Part shown: piece by piece, positions 49,512 to 61,560 of the stretch | Layout: each line of letters starts with the position of its first letter | How positions within the stretch are numbered: position 1 is the first letter of the stretch | Assembly (NCBI GenBank): GCA_921293015.1 | Contig: OV121088.1 | Span: forward strand, 21,551,645 to 21,615,644 | Reading direction: 5' to 3' | Origin: Phorcus lineatus | Lineage: Eukaryota; Mollusca; Gastropoda; Trochida; Trochidae | DNA: 64,000 nt | Notes under the pieces: generated by a model | What the model saw: the letters and a program-made list of their open reading frames with translations, nothing else | The model's database searches: none | Told to the model about the DNA's origin: nothing | Made by a program: the position numbers and the translations under genes

Positions 49512-50624
49512 CAATCTCATTTAAATCAGCCCGAAACTAATCGCTCGTACCTCGCTGCGTTTCTTGATCTGACCACGGCTCCATAAAAGCCGTGTCAGAT
49601 GGCCTTGACCGTGACCTTTCACCTCCAATTATTCTGACCAATCACGGGTCCGCGTACATATCGGTTGTGTTTGATCAACAAAGATTGCGGGAAGTTGAAA
49701 ATAAGGGACGCTCTGAAAAATGTTTTGCAAAAGTTTTGAATAGATAGCATAAGAAATGAACATCATTGTTGTTGCAACTGAGATCTATCATTTTGAATTG
49801 TATGATCAGCTTTCTAACTGAAATCATAATTGTCACTTTTGAGATACACACCAGTGTCGGATCAAGGAATTTTGAGTGAAAGCGAAGGAGCGAGAGGGGG
49901 CACCATCATCCATTTTACTGTCGATAATCCCCGGGGGTAGAGGGTCGGGGGTCCGGTGAATCGTCAACCATTGCACACTTCTGAGTTCTAAATATATAGC
50001 CGTATGTCATTTATCAAATGCAAATGCAAATGCAAATGTTTCTGTTTCCACAGTTGATTTATTTACCTGCCTCCATACAGAAAATACTTAATTTGAAATT
50101 TAAAAATTGAAGTGAATTCCTCGAAACCCTTTGACAAAATGATTGTCGACCTAATTTTGATCAATAATGTGTCGTAGTTTTGTTTTGGTAAATTTCTTCA
50201 CTATAACTTTTAAATTTTTTGAAAACGTCTTTTCGACGAAGAAAATGTCAAATCAAACGCAAATATTGTCACGATAATACATCTTAATCACTATCTTCCT
50301 CGGGTCGCAGACATAGCTAAATTTCCGACCAAACATGAGCGTATTCATCTTGATAGTCAACACACCCACGATCATTTTACGTTAATCCCAGCTCGGCTTT
50401 TCTCGGGTCCATTCAGAAAATCTCGATTCCCGAGATACAAAGGTTACATGTGATGTTTTGAATGTCAATTCAACAGTTGCCGAAGTCTTTCCAGCCTCGA
50501 TTCTTATTGGCTGGCACAGCCTGGCGGTCAAGGCCATCTGACGCGGCTCTTATGGAGCCGTGGTCAGATCAAGAAACGCAGCGAGGTACGAGCGATTAGT
50601 TTCAGGCTGATTTCAATGAGATTG
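49512..50624. mobile_element. Mutator-like non-autonomous element, 1.1 kb
   Basis: The inverted ends, CAATCTCATT...AATGAGATTG, extend for 100 bp with four mismatches (49512-49611 and 50525-50624). A 9-bp duplication, CTTTAAGGG, flanks them at 49503-49511 and 50625-50633. Long terminal repeats plus a 9-bp duplication point to the Mutator superfamily. No transposase is encoded. Each terminal repeat itself holds a short hairpin (CACGGCT/AGCCGTG in the left copy). Three overlapping ATGCAAAT octamers lie at 50018-50037. Confidence 0.88.
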
Positions 50625-50896
50625 CTTTAAGGGCGAAGCCCCTGTGGCCATTTTAACCAGACACATGGTCACTGCCTCTATGAATCATAATAAGCAATAG
50701 TCAAGTAGTCTGCACACAATATGTCAGCTTTCTAGAGCTACCTCTTCATAAGGTAATATGAAAATAAGTTTTAGGGCGTGGCACCTGTCACACCTAATAG
50801 ATCTATGAATTACAATCCACACTAGTCAAGAAGTACGCAAAATTGCAAATTCTTGCAGTCATTGGTTCTAGAAAAGAAGTAAAACGTGAAAGGTTT

Positions 50897-50920
50897 ATGG
50901 ATGGATGGATGGATGGATGG
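50897..50920 (+). repeat. (ATGG)n microsatellite
   Basis: Six ATGG units near the right end of the degenerate repeat element. Confidence 0.95.
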
Positions 50921-50980
50921 ACGCCATAGCATGTCATGCAATAAGCCCATCGGACCCATCAGGCCTGATGAACTAAATAT

Positions 50981-53367
50981 GTATACCTTATGTTGTAATA
51001 AAGAGCGTTATATTCTTATAAAATTGCAGTTTTCGAGTGAATTTTGTAAATTTTTGTAGGGTAATCGTGATGTAATTTCAAATTTGGTTGTGTCTACACG
51101 TGTCTTTGATAAATGAATACATATTAGCATATGTATATTTCTGCCTGTTTGAATAAATAATGGAATGAAAATAAAGATTTATTACTTGAAATAATCGGTT
51201 AACGAGAATGTATGTACATTGAATTAACAATTTGAATTACAGTTGTTTATGGGCTTTCATACGAAGAATATATTATGATATCCAGTGTTGACTACTAACC
51301 TATGGATATAATTTAGCATGCGTTGATCATCTAACAAACGTTTCAAACCCTAGATTTACTTATATTTGATATCAAAGGTGAGGATAACAAAATTAAAATG
51401 ACAATCATATCTGTCTTCTTTACTGTAAAATGGTGAACGACGTGACCAGGAGTACTAGTTTGCATGGAAAGAAGTTCTTACGTGTGGTCTCAGATTACAT
51501 GTTAGCATGTGTAACATGGGTACCTTGGTGCGAGTCAGGACAGTCAGTATTGCCACGGTTTAGATACGCTGGATTATATAAATATTTTCTCTTTTCATTT
51601 CTGAGGAAGCAGTTTTTTTATGGATTGAGTAAAATTGAGACATGTTTCCTTTCAGTCATTATATATAGTCTTGAAACTATCGATAAACTTAAATGGATAA
51701 AACATTAAATCCAGGCAAGAAATATAAGAGAACAGTCATCACTAAATTTTCACCGTTTACACCACAATTATCCAGAGACATATTGAACATTTTCAAAATC
51801 AATAAACTGGGTTTCTGCTTGATGAGACTTAGTTGTTAGTGCTCAGGTAGATTTCCACATTTCAAAATATACATGTTGTATCACGGCGGCATAAACCAGC
51901 TCTTATGATACGAAAACTGGCATAATTGCATAGTCTATATAAAAACATATCCATCTGTGATATTCTCAAAGATTGAATTACGTCCATTACAATAATGCAA
52001 AATGTAGAATACTTTAATACTGTAAAATCATGACTCGACGTTTTTATTTTGCAATTTCTAAACATTATTCAAAATCATCATCTAATCATCATCCTGTTAG
52101 AAAGATATGAATCATGAAAACACAATGTCGTATAAAATATCAGAAAATACCAATTGATCACAAATATTTCGTCAACTTCATATATACCAGTATAATTCAT
52201 TAGAGTGGATCTATAATCATTTTATTTCTTTAATGTTTATTGTTATTAATACCAAAAAATAACAGTAGAAAAACGATAGACAACCCTGACAATCTGACAG
52301 AATTGAGGACAATTGATATAATCCCACGTGTTCATGTTGACGAAACTTAACACAGTTTTCAACCTTCAGTCGTTTCTGAAGCGGTCGTTACTAAGCGATG
52401 CTTCCTTTCTTTGCCTTATTCGGCTTCCATGAGAACCCTTACATAGGACCTTATACATATATAACTCTGGTATAAACCTGTGTCATAGAATTCAGCCAGC
52501 TTATATTTCTTGAGTGAATTAGGTGAAAAGGCAAATTTTAAGATGAATCATTATAATCTTTTCTATGACTGAATCAAACCAAAAAGGTAGCTACAGCCAT
52601 ATTTAGACAAGTGCTGAGAGAATGTTGTTTACCTCTTGCTCATGAATACCGAGACATACATGTTGAACCATTGATCGTGACTCCACTTACGCGTCATGGG
52701 TTGACAGTGTGTCGGAAACATTGCATATTTCGTGATAGGTTTTATCCTCAACGCCATCACTCTACATGACCTTGATTCAATTATACTGAAGGGTTACATC
52801 CTGATCGTGTATCAACATACATACAGCTCGTAATGCGTACACATTTGCATACAAATGTAACATATTATCGTCGAAAAGAATAATATTATACTTGCTTTTT
52901 CACAAATGCAACGATATATGAAAACCCGATACACCATGCCATGAGCAAATTCCTTAATAATCAATGTTTCCAAAATGTATAGTATTTCGCATTAATCTTT
53001 AAATAGCACTGACATTTTTATGACAAGAATGTTCTTCTTAATGACGAAGAGCAGTTATTACTCATTACTTACATGTTAAAGTAACGATCAGATTGTTTGG
53101 GTTGTATCTGCTATTTAAAGGTAATTTAATATCATAATGTAAATCTCAATTACTTTGGGGAATATGGAGTATTACATATGTTTCACCCACGTACTGCAAT
53201 AAGGTTACCAACGACTTTGTCATGGTTGGACGACTTTTTCCGTTGATTTGTTTTGATTCATACGTCTCAATGCATTAAAACATTCGATCAAAAATAAATG
53301 TTCCAGTTATGTTAATGATTTGAACATTGTTGTAACTATTTTTCATAGGATGGTTCAAATGTTTAAA
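50981..53367. other. Unannotated DNA
   Basis: No gene or clear repeat was recognised over about 2.4 kb. Open frames at 51430 and 51862 have no motif. Confidence 0.4.
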
Positions 53368-53600
53368 TCTTTTTCAGAAGGGATCCTACTTGGGGTACTT
53401 AATTAGCATAATTATCGGTTTAATTTGTATTATGACAGGTTGTAACTATTTTTTAATAAAGATTTACACTCACAAAAATTAAAACGTTATCGTATGTCCA
53501 GGCACCCATCGGCAAGCCCCTGTCGACCTAGCGTTTGCATAAGAACCCAAGGGCAAATAACTAACTCCTCACTTATCATTCTGTCATTCGATGCGGGAAG
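53368..53600 (+). repeat. DIRS left inverted terminal repeat
   Basis: It starts TCTTTTTCAGAAGGGATCC and pairs with 56765-57026. The best shared parts are GGGGTACTTAATTAGCATAA, TTATGACAGGTTGTAACTAT and AACTCCTCACTTATCA. The two ends differ at many positions, so the element is not young. Confidence 0.85.
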
Positions 53601-54054
53601 ACGTGTCGTTTTTTTCTCTCATTGATATTTTGCATTCTGAAGTAGATGGAAACGGAATAAGCTACATTTTTCGGAAGGGGTGACTTGTTTACACTTTTCG
53701 TCTTGGAAGTTTCCTTCAATTTTTATTTTGCTGTGTTGGAGTTGCTTCTTCGCATTTCACATGTCAAGATTTCGTAATGTGTTGACATTTTCATCACTGA
53801 AAGATTTTTCTTTTTTTTTCTGTGGTGATTATTTGATTCAGCATGTGGCAAGCTTTGGTGTTTACATGATTTCTTTCAAGTAGTAGTATATTATCGGTTG
53901 TTTTTTTATATTTGCCTCTGCGTTGTTGTTAATACATTGTGTCATTTTGTATTTGCGCTTTCAATGTATACCTCTCCCATACCTTTATTTAATGTGACCT
54001 TGTTTTAATGATTCCTTGCAGCCGTTCACTTAATGTAAGGGCTGCATAGCAGTC

Positions 54055-54414
54055 ATGCCCCATGCATATGCGCATGATAGCTGTCTGTGGTGTCTGGCTG
54101 AGGCTGGACACGACGAGGCTGGCTGTCCCGTCTGCGTTGCCTTCACCCCAAAGAGGAGGAAGAGCAGACAGACAGATTACACCTTTTACACGGGACTATA
54201 CCTGGCAGGATCCCCCTTCAAGGTTAAGCGTCAGAAAAGGGGTAAGAGAGTTAAGGCTACGCCCTCACCCACCAGAGTGGTTACTACCGCTCCCGTGGTG
54301 CAAATGAAACCACTGTCCCAACCCACCCCACCTGCACCTTTTAATCTTAATCAACTCACTTCTTATCTTGGAAGAGCCCCAGTCCAAGCGCAAGCGGCCT
54401 TCTCCTCTGACTGA
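54055..54414 (+). CDS. DIRS gag-like protein, N-terminal part
   Basis: It begins ATGCCCCATGCA, a plausible start. A cysteine/histidine cluster near residues 9-29 reads CLWCLAEAGHDEAGCPVC, the kind of motif found near the start of DIRS gag-like proteins. A basic stretch (KRRKSRQ, then KVKRQKRGKRVK) and a proline-rich tail follow. The frame ends at 119 residues, far short of a normal gag. Downstream gag-like sequence to about 54790 is disrupted, so the protein is truncated. Confidence 0.65.
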   Translation: MPHAYAHDSCLWCLAEAGHDEAGCPVCVAFTPKRRKSRQTDYTFYTGLYLAGSPFKVKRQKRGKRVKATPSPTRVVTTAPVVQMKPLSQPTPPAPFNLNQLTSYLGRAPVQAQAAFSSD

Positions 54415-54819
54415 CCTCTATTCTCCCGCGCCGGGGGAGGGGCTGTACTCCACACCGTTTGGGTTAGGTCGAGGCAACCAGATAAAAGGGCCAGGCAGGG
54501 GTAAGAGTCGGAAGCAACAGCAACAGCAGCAGTGACAAACTTTTCGGAGCCGCAGCAAGCCCAATCAGGGTTCCTAACGCCGGTTGTACCTCGAACGCCG
54601 TCAGAAGTCCCGTTATACACGTTGGTAGACTCTGGGGTGAGATGCTTGAAGCCCGAGATTTCTGTTGGCTGCTGCTTGTCCCTTTTCCTAGAGGATTAGG
54701 TCTAGGTGACGGCAAATACCTGGGTCCTGACCACACTCAAGAACGGCCATTTGCCACAGGGGAAGAGCGCTCCTGCAGCCTTCGCAGGGATAAGGTATAC
54801 ACCTGTTCTCTGTTCTGAA

Positions 54820-55290
54820 GTCTCCGGAGAAGGCGGAGGTCCTAGCATCCGTCGAGATCAGAGATTGGCTGTCGTCAATAGATCTTAAAGATGCTTACCT
54901 TCATGTCCCGAGTTCAGGAAGTTTCTGCGCTTTCCTTTGGACGGGATGGGTTACCAGTTTCGTGTGTTCCACTTTGGCACTTCAAGGGTGTTCACCAAGC
55001 TGATGCTGATTCCAGGACAGGTTGCCAGGTCGCAGGGCAGGTGCTGTCACCCGTACCTGGACGACTGGCTGGTTAGGGCTCGGTCCCAGTTGCTGAATCA
55101 GGAGTCCACCCACAACATCTTGAACCTTTTAGTTTGTCTGGGGTGGATCATCAACCTAAAAAAATCAGATCTGACACCCTCCCAGGACCTTGTGCTTCTG
55201 GGATCGAGATTTCAGTTGGACAAAGGCCTTGTCTCCCTTTCCCCGAATAGGATTGTAAAGGTTCAGTTGAGAACCTTGCAGTTCATGCAG
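54820..55290 (+). pseudogene. DIRS reverse transcriptase segment
   Basis: Across two frames it reads EVLASVEIRDWLSSIDLKDAY, with the A-motif SSIDLKDAYLHVP. The frame from 54937 follows with MGYQFRVFHFGTSRVFTK, then HPYLDDWLVRAR (catalytic DD at about 55057-55062), LGWIINLKKSDLTPSQDLV and LGSRFQLDKG. A frameshift separates the first motif from the rest, near 54915. RNase H, which should follow, is absent: the sequence passes directly to the recombinase. Confidence 0.88.
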
Positions 55291-55409
55291 AACCGCACTC
55301 ATTCCGGGGGTTGGTCCTGGGTCCTGACACTGCCTCCAGTTCGGCTTCAATTCCGACCGGACCTCCTGTCTCAGGAAGAGGCGCCCCACCCGAATTCGAG
55401 GATTCAGTC

Positions 55410-56327
55410 GGTGGCTTAGCCACTGTCTGGAATCGCCTCCAGAAGAGCAAGAATTGCAAACACAAGACTGGCTTTGAGGAGGGATTCGACGAACGTTATG
55501 AGCGCTGGTGTGGCGATAGAGGGATTGGCGATCCCTTTCATGCAGATCTCGTTGCAGTGCTTGAATTCCTGGAGTTGCACGTGGATGATGGTCTAGCGGC
55601 GTCGACATTTTTGGGTTATTTGACGGCAATAGCGGCCATCTTCACATTCAAGTGGATGGCACCCTTCTGGGTTCGCATCCCTTGGTACAGGGCTTCTTGT
55701 CAGGTGTGGACAGAATCCACCCGCCGTTGCGTCGGATTAGCCCCTCTTGGGCTTTCAGGACCTAGTTTTCAGAACTTAAAAACGCCGTCCCTGCAGTTAT
55801 TGACCTGGACATTTACGTTATGTCTTTTGATCCCGAGCTGACTCTTTTTCATAAAGACAGAGTCAGCACCAGGCTGCCAGTCTCTTACAGGCCAAAAATA
55901 GATCATGCATTTCACGTCACAGCCCCAATAGAGCTACCGGCACTTATGCTTTCGGCGGCTTACATCAAAAGAATGGGAGAAATTCGCAAAAATAAGCAGT
56001 TGATTTTGCCGTTTTAGCGGTGTTAAGCCAGGCTTACCGGCAACAAAACAGATAATATCCAGGTGCATAGTTTCGGCTATCTGTATGAGCTATTTACACA
56101 AAGGTCTCAAACACCCAGATCAGCTGAAGGCTCACTCAGTTAGAGCAATAGCCACATCCATGCCTTTCGCTGTGGCTCTGCCTATTGAAGAGATCTGCTT
56201 TGCGACTATTTGGAGCCGCCCGAGTACGTTCATAAAACATTACCAACTCGACAAGCACTCTAGCGAGCGGGCTCGGTTTAGTAAGACATTTCTTTCCAGT
56301 GGGCAGAATCGTATCCCCTCCGGTTGA
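55410..56327 (+). pseudogene. DIRS tyrosine recombinase, broken
   Basis: The N-terminal core-binding part is at 55410-55670 (GFEEGFDERYERWCGDRG, ASTFLGYLTAIAAIF). Another frame then gives LFHKDRVSTRLPVSYRPKID near 55850. The C-terminal catalytic part starts at 56085 and contains LKAHSVRAIATS, the HxxR pair at 56133-56144, then ATIWSRPSTFIKHYQLD with the nucleophile tyrosine at 56241-56243. The segment that should hold the first catalytic arginine, between about 55800 and 55830, is missing. With the stops and frameshifts, it cannot be active. Confidence 0.85.
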
Positions 56328-56679
56328 ATGAGCTTTCCGAGGTTTTACGACATACTTGTTCATCAATTACTACTAACAGTTACACACAGACCTTGACCTC
56401 CCTGTAAGGTGCCGGCGGCTGCTTTTCGGGAGGGGTGGTTCATGAGATTATTACCCCTTATCTTTTTATATCGTTCCCCTAGAGACCTTTTTTGCCAAAA
56501 AAAAAGGGGGGGGGGGGGCGTGATTTGGGGCAAAAGTTTTAATATTGGCTGGTTAGCCGGGAGTAGGTATGTAGTATACCCTAATCTCTCATCGCCGAGT
56601 GCTACGCACAGAGATCACGTGATCAGGTAGGTTACACTTTTTTGGGGGTATTTGTTTAGTAGACAGAATTCCTCTACCA

Positions 56680-56750
56680 TTAAGTACCCAAAGGAGGATC
56701 CCCTCTGAAAAAGAATCGAACAAACCTGCAGAAGAGGATCCTCCTTCAGG
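56680..56750 (+). repeat. DIRS internal complementary region
   Basis: The left half (TTAAGTACCCAAAGGAGG to CTCTGAAAAAGA) is the reverse complement of the element's left edge at 53368-53402. The right half (TCGAACAAACCTGCAGAAG, then AGGATCCTCCTT) is the reverse complement of the right edge ending at 57026. The two halves meet at the point where the ends would join in a circular intermediate, which fixes both element boundaries. Confidence 0.8.
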
Positions 56751-56764
56751 TAGGGCAACCCACC

Positions 56765-57026
56765 TCCCCTTATTCTGTCTGGATATCCTAGATTGATAAG
56801 TGAGGAGTTAAAATTACCTGCCCTTGTGTTGCATTGCAGCCGATAGGGTGACATGGGCTAGCCGATGGCTACCTGGACATGGGATAACGGTTTTTTTCTA
56901 GTTTAAATCTTTATTCAAATATAGTTACAACCTGTCATAATGCAAATTAAACAGATAATTATGCTAATTAAGTACCCCAAGGAGGATCCTCTTCAAAGAA
57001 TCCGAAACTTCTGCAGGTTTGTTCGA
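56765..57026 (+). repeat. DIRS right inverted terminal repeat
   Basis: This is the reverse complement of the left repeat, ending CTGCAGGTTTGTTCGA at 57026 as predicted by the internal complementary region. Confidence 0.85.
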
Positions 57027-58509
57027 AAATGATCTAAATGATTGTTAAGACAGCATGTAAAAGGTTAAAAAATAATGAGGTTAGAAAATTAAACACTGTC
57101 TCCTTATTAGATTTCAAGATCTGTTTTTTAAAACTGAACAATTATGGGTTGTCTTTACATGATTGATTAGTCGTGTATATTGAAAATGTACATACAATGT
57201 ATATTCAACATACTTCTGATATAAGTCAACTTTCATGTATATTATGAAATCTTTGACTTTTCGTTCATTACAAAATGTCAATGTTGTAATAATTATCCTT
57301 GCCTTTAGTTTTATAATGGAAAATAAATATATGTCAGCTATTTGTGCTTACAAAACCGTTAAGATACTGACGTAGATCTTCTGTAACAAAATTTACAGTC
57401 TAAGCTTGAGTAAAAGAAGTGCGTTTGACTGAAAATTATTGTCTGATATCTGACCCATTATCGCCTCTTCAGTATTTGAATGGGAATGAAGCCATCGGAA
57501 CCAATTAATCTTTAATTTGGATTTCATAATTTTATCTAATCTGAACATGAAATAGAGAGTTTCACCTCAAATTTTATTACACAGAACACAAACTATCACT
57601 TAGAATTATTGTTTATCACTCTCGATTTACTTTGAACGCCTTTCTATATGTATTATTGATATGCAATATGAGTTGTAGTTCACTAATTGCATTTCTACCA
57701 TTGTCAGTTATAAACAACGATCTTAACTGGTGGTGAATAACAATAAATTCGAGATTTTTTACTTACGTAGCATGACAATCAGTAACCAGTATCATTAATC
57801 GAAACTATTATTACCCGATTCTATGGAATCAATATTAAAACTCATCAACAACATTAACAACATCATAAAGCCCATAAGCAAACCGAAATCAAATGAAACG
57901 GTGAAGCACTAAACTAAAGAAATTTTAAATTTAGTTGTTTACTTAACTCATATTGAGAGTTATTTGTTGTTGCATTTTTTGGTTTAAGTGTTTAAACAAT
58001 GACAGTGACATCTGTGATATTTGCATTTGGTGTGAACATCAGAGAAATAGAAATTAAGAGTCTGGACTGAGGACAATATGTATCATTTACCGGTCAGTAC
58101 CCTCACAAATTTGTGGACTCTCATTCAGCCAACACTAAAAAATAATCATGATCACTCTGGCATTACATTGATTGACAGGTTTTAAAATGGCGATATCGAG
58201 CATTTGATTTGTTATGATAATGGAGAGTCGAGAGTATTTCTTAAATATTCACGAAGCCTGCAAAAGTATAATGCTACTCGAAAGAATGAGGCATTTTCCT
58301 AAATTTTGCCGATAAACCATAACAGACTCATGTGACAGGTAACTGGCATCTTATTTGATCCTGCAGGAAATTGTGGACGTACATCATGGACATTATAGAG
58401 ACCGTACACACTATCGGATAATGGCACACGCCTTGTAGAGAATAAGTGACGTTACTCTCTAAACCTACTAAAATACTGATAAGCCGGGTGACAGGACGTC
58501 TGACAACTC

Positions 58510-58544
<35 letters not shown>

Positions 58545-60477
58545 ACATACACAAACACACATCTAATGGCCAATCTAAAATTCTTCAATATTATAATCAA
58601 AAGCAACGAGCTTTTGAGCTTGTTTTTATTTATAAAAATAGGGATATCTACTGCATCAGCCAATGAAAAATAATGTAGTTGGAAAAAAAGTTTTCAAGTT
58701 TGGAAACAACAATCATTTGGGATGCTAGAATGTGACAGAGCAGATTTGTTATAGTTTGAGGTACAATGTTCACCCTTGCTAAATGCATTTGTCTACACTC
58801 TTTTTTAAATCAATACATAGACAAGAAACCATGAGATGTGGCGAGGTATATGATGACCAGAACCAATTATATGGTTAAGCACATTCAAGTTTGCTGGGCG
58901 CTACCAGACGCTATTGGTCTTTAGAATGAAAGCCGTCTATTTGCGGTACAGGTAATGGATCCCCTAAGAGGCCTATAAAATCCTCTTGTCGAAACCTTTA
59001 ATCGAGAATGCATCTCTTCAGAAAGGACGTCCAATCCATGTCTGATCTACTTCTTGTTCCTTTTGCCCCTTGGCAGATTTGGCACTTCCTTTCATGGAAA
59101 TGGAAATTCGGATTCGGAATGATCGAGAAGAATCTTTCGAATCTTAAATAAGGAGAAAGTTAAAAACGTACCATATCTAGATAGCAGAACCCGCATCAGC
59201 GACGTTCATACACATATTGTTCACCTATACATCTGCCATCATTGATTCCCGGAGCATACATATATCTTCAAAACGTATATGTAGTTAACTTGGTAATGTT
59301 TCAAATCAAACTATCTTCAATAGTACAAATTCTGTAAATTCTTCTTTTTTCGGGTTGAGTCCCTTGTGGGATTCTCACCGCCAGCACCGCCGGCCGTACC
59401 AACAACCCACTCGTCCTGACAATATGCCACTGTTACATTTGGTCACAATCTAAAATGCATGTATCCATAGGTTTTTACTCGTGACGTTTTGCAAATGCTT
59501 GGATCAAGCGCTGACGTAGTATCTTTAAATGTGAATATAAATCAATAAATGTGTGCCGTTTCCAGGACAAAAATCTGATGATTGTGTTTTCATTCGCGTT
59601 ATGTTGTGTTCATTGTTTGAATTTGAAATTATATTATTCAAGCTGTTGTGTTTAGTTATATAGAAACGACAAATTTTTTTTTTGTCATCGTAAGAAGCGG
59701 TTTTTGGACTTGGTTCTTAGTATTGTCCTTGCCCCGTTAACATCTTATGAAATGCAATTTTTGTATTATTCAGTTGGGTATAAAATGATTTGCTCTTGAT
59801 TAATTTCTAATTTATAACATTTTTGCATGAGAAAGTTCTGATTTTTATGACAACAACGGTTTTGTAACATTTTCATAATTTTGTTAAATATTGTCGGACT
59901 TAGATCACAGGAGAGATAGGTATACATGTAGGTTAGAAACTTCAGGAATTCAGTGTAATTATTGTACATAAAATAACTTGTGTCGTGATGCCTTTTGATA
60001 ATAGAAATTTGTTTGAACTCGACAAACCTTTTGTCCGTTCTCATTGAATTTTCGTTTATGTCTCCAATTTGATTTATACCAATTTATTACGTTTTCATAT
60101 TTAAAAAACCCAAAGAGCTACGGCATGTTTTATCCTTTTCCATAGCAACATCTTTAAGTTGAAAGTCTGTAAACGAGATTCATCAGATGCAGGATCATCA
60201 GGGCTCAGCGTCTTGAGTCTTGTTACGGGTAATTACAGGTAATAAGGTGTAATTACATGCAATTATTTCTTATCCAAGCACTCTCTTTATATGTATGTAA
60301 CTTCTATGTTCCGTTCAAAAACCTGTCAATATCTATTTGTCATTGAATTATTAGAAAGGGTTGCTTAAAGAAAATAACACGACAAAAGGTCACAGCATTT
60401 GTACTTTAAAGAAAAGGCGCTTGGTTATCCCATAGCGAAAAGGACAATAACCACATATCCTTCTAGTAGCGAGCACA
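57027..60477. other. Unannotated DNA
   Basis: No gene is recognised in about 3.4 kb. Apart from the CA repeat at 58511, the stretch has no obvious repeats. A minus-strand frame at 59766-60044 has no motif. Confidence 0.4.
58511..58542 (+). repeat. (AC)n microsatellite
   Basis: Sixteen perfect AC units, followed by an interrupted CA-rich tail to about 58561. Confidence 0.98.
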
Positions 60478-61560
60478 TTGAGACAGAGTTGCGTTTGTTA
60501 TGACAGGTCTTATAAATCGCAAGTAGGTCCCCAGACAATCACACATCCGTGTTGGCGATTATTCATGCGAGCGAGTAGGACCAAGCTGAGACCACAGCCA
60601 CAGTTTCTGCGATCAGCATGCGATCGAGTTACGATCGACTGGCGTCCATTGCGATGCTTGGTGCGATCATGTAAGACCACATTACGACATTTGCGAGTCA
60701 TGTACGACTCGAGTACGACCATGGCGACATTTCACACGACCGCATTGAGAAAATGCGACCTCATTACAACTTTTTGCAAGACCTGTCGGGTCAGAAGTAT
60801 AAAAATGATTGCGAGCAGCTGCATTCATGCCTTTCTGAGTCCGACTGGCATTCTCCTGGAGCATGTGGAAAATGAAATGGTCCTAACTGCTGGTTTGCTT
60901 TACGAAACACAACAAGAACTGCAGAAGATCGGCGACTGTACTTTAGCTGTCAAAAGACATCATCAAAAAAGAAAGAAAAGAAGGCGTCGACGCCATGCAA
61001 TGTGGGTACGAAAGTGGCTCACCCCTTTGGAGAAACAAGAACACCGTCAGTACTACCATCTTGTCCAAAAATTGAAGAAGGAAGATCCACATTTGTTTCA
61101 GAACTACATGAGAATGCCAGTCGAGCTGTTTGACAAAATTTTGGAGAGAGTAGGCCATAACATTGATGGTGAAGGCAGCAACCACAGAGCCTCTTGCAAA
61201 ATAAATGTAGCGCGATCGCTATGCGAGTTTACACGATCGAGTTGAGAGTACAAGCGACTGACATGCGACATTACCAAGACCCCATTGAGACTAATACGAC
61301 CCCATTGCGACGAAATTGGCGAGTAGCACATTAGTCGCATCGATCGCAAAAGCTGTGCGATTTTTGAAAACAGACAATCGAAATCACAAACCCCTCTGCG
61401 ACAATGTGCGATCCATGGCGAGTGAGAGAGATACTTTTAGCGATAATGGGGACCTTCCCACGACATCAGTGCGATGTCATTGGGAGTGAATGAGAGTGTG
61501 CACGACCGGGGGGCAAAAATCGGTCGCAGTGAGGTCGTATGCTCGGTGGAATGGGGGTAT
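60478..61560 (+). mobile_element. PIF/Harbinger fragment, GCGA-rich flanks
   Basis: A 255-codon frame (60478-61245) contains, near residues 171-235, RRRRRHAMWVRKW, then EHRQYYHLVQKLKKEDPHLF, and NYMRMPVELFDKILERVGHN. These are the N-terminal landmarks of Harbinger-type transposases (HARBI1-like); the DDE catalytic domain is absent. The sequence on both sides (60590-60780 and 61200-61560) is dense in GCGAT/GCGAC and their complements, as expected of subterminal transposase-binding repeats. A likely right end reads CGGTGGAATGGGGGTA near 61545-61560. No matching left terminal repeat was found. The first 160 codons of the frame are mostly this repeat DNA, not real protein. Confidence 0.65.

Larger units (their letters stand above)
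49050..50980. repeat. Degenerate repeat element hosting the MULE
   Basis: Imperfect copies of one unit recur near 49065, 49330, 49445 and 50730. Each has a CTCTAGGCCTTTYGCC-like part, a GAGAAGA run and a TTTAGGGCGTGGCCCCTGTG-like part. The right end carries a (ATGG)n run and a hairpin-like CCCATCGGACCCATCAGGCC segment, an ending I associate with abundant molluscan elements. The MULE at 49512-50624 sits inside the third unit. Joining its flanks restores a normal unit boundary, which confirms the insertion. Confidence 0.65.
53368..57026 (+). mobile_element. DIRS-type YR retrotransposon, internally deleted
   Basis: About 3.66 kb are bounded by inverted terminal repeats near 230 bp long. Inside, in order, are a gag-like frame, a reverse-transcriptase segment with YLDDWL, and a tyrosine-recombinase segment. 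A short internal region at 56680-56750 is complementary to the outer edges of both termini. That set (inverted ends, internal complementary region, recombinase in place of integrase) defines the DIRS group. Usual members are near 5-6 kb; here RNase H and any methyltransferase are missing and the recombinase lacks its first arginine region. The interior is visibly richer in GC than its surroundings. No target duplication is expected for this group, and none was seen. Confidence 0.9.

Noticed and set aside
54363..54736. Minus-strand open frames inside the DIRS element
   Set aside because: They are antisense shadows in a GC-richer region of gag and RT, which read on the plus strand.
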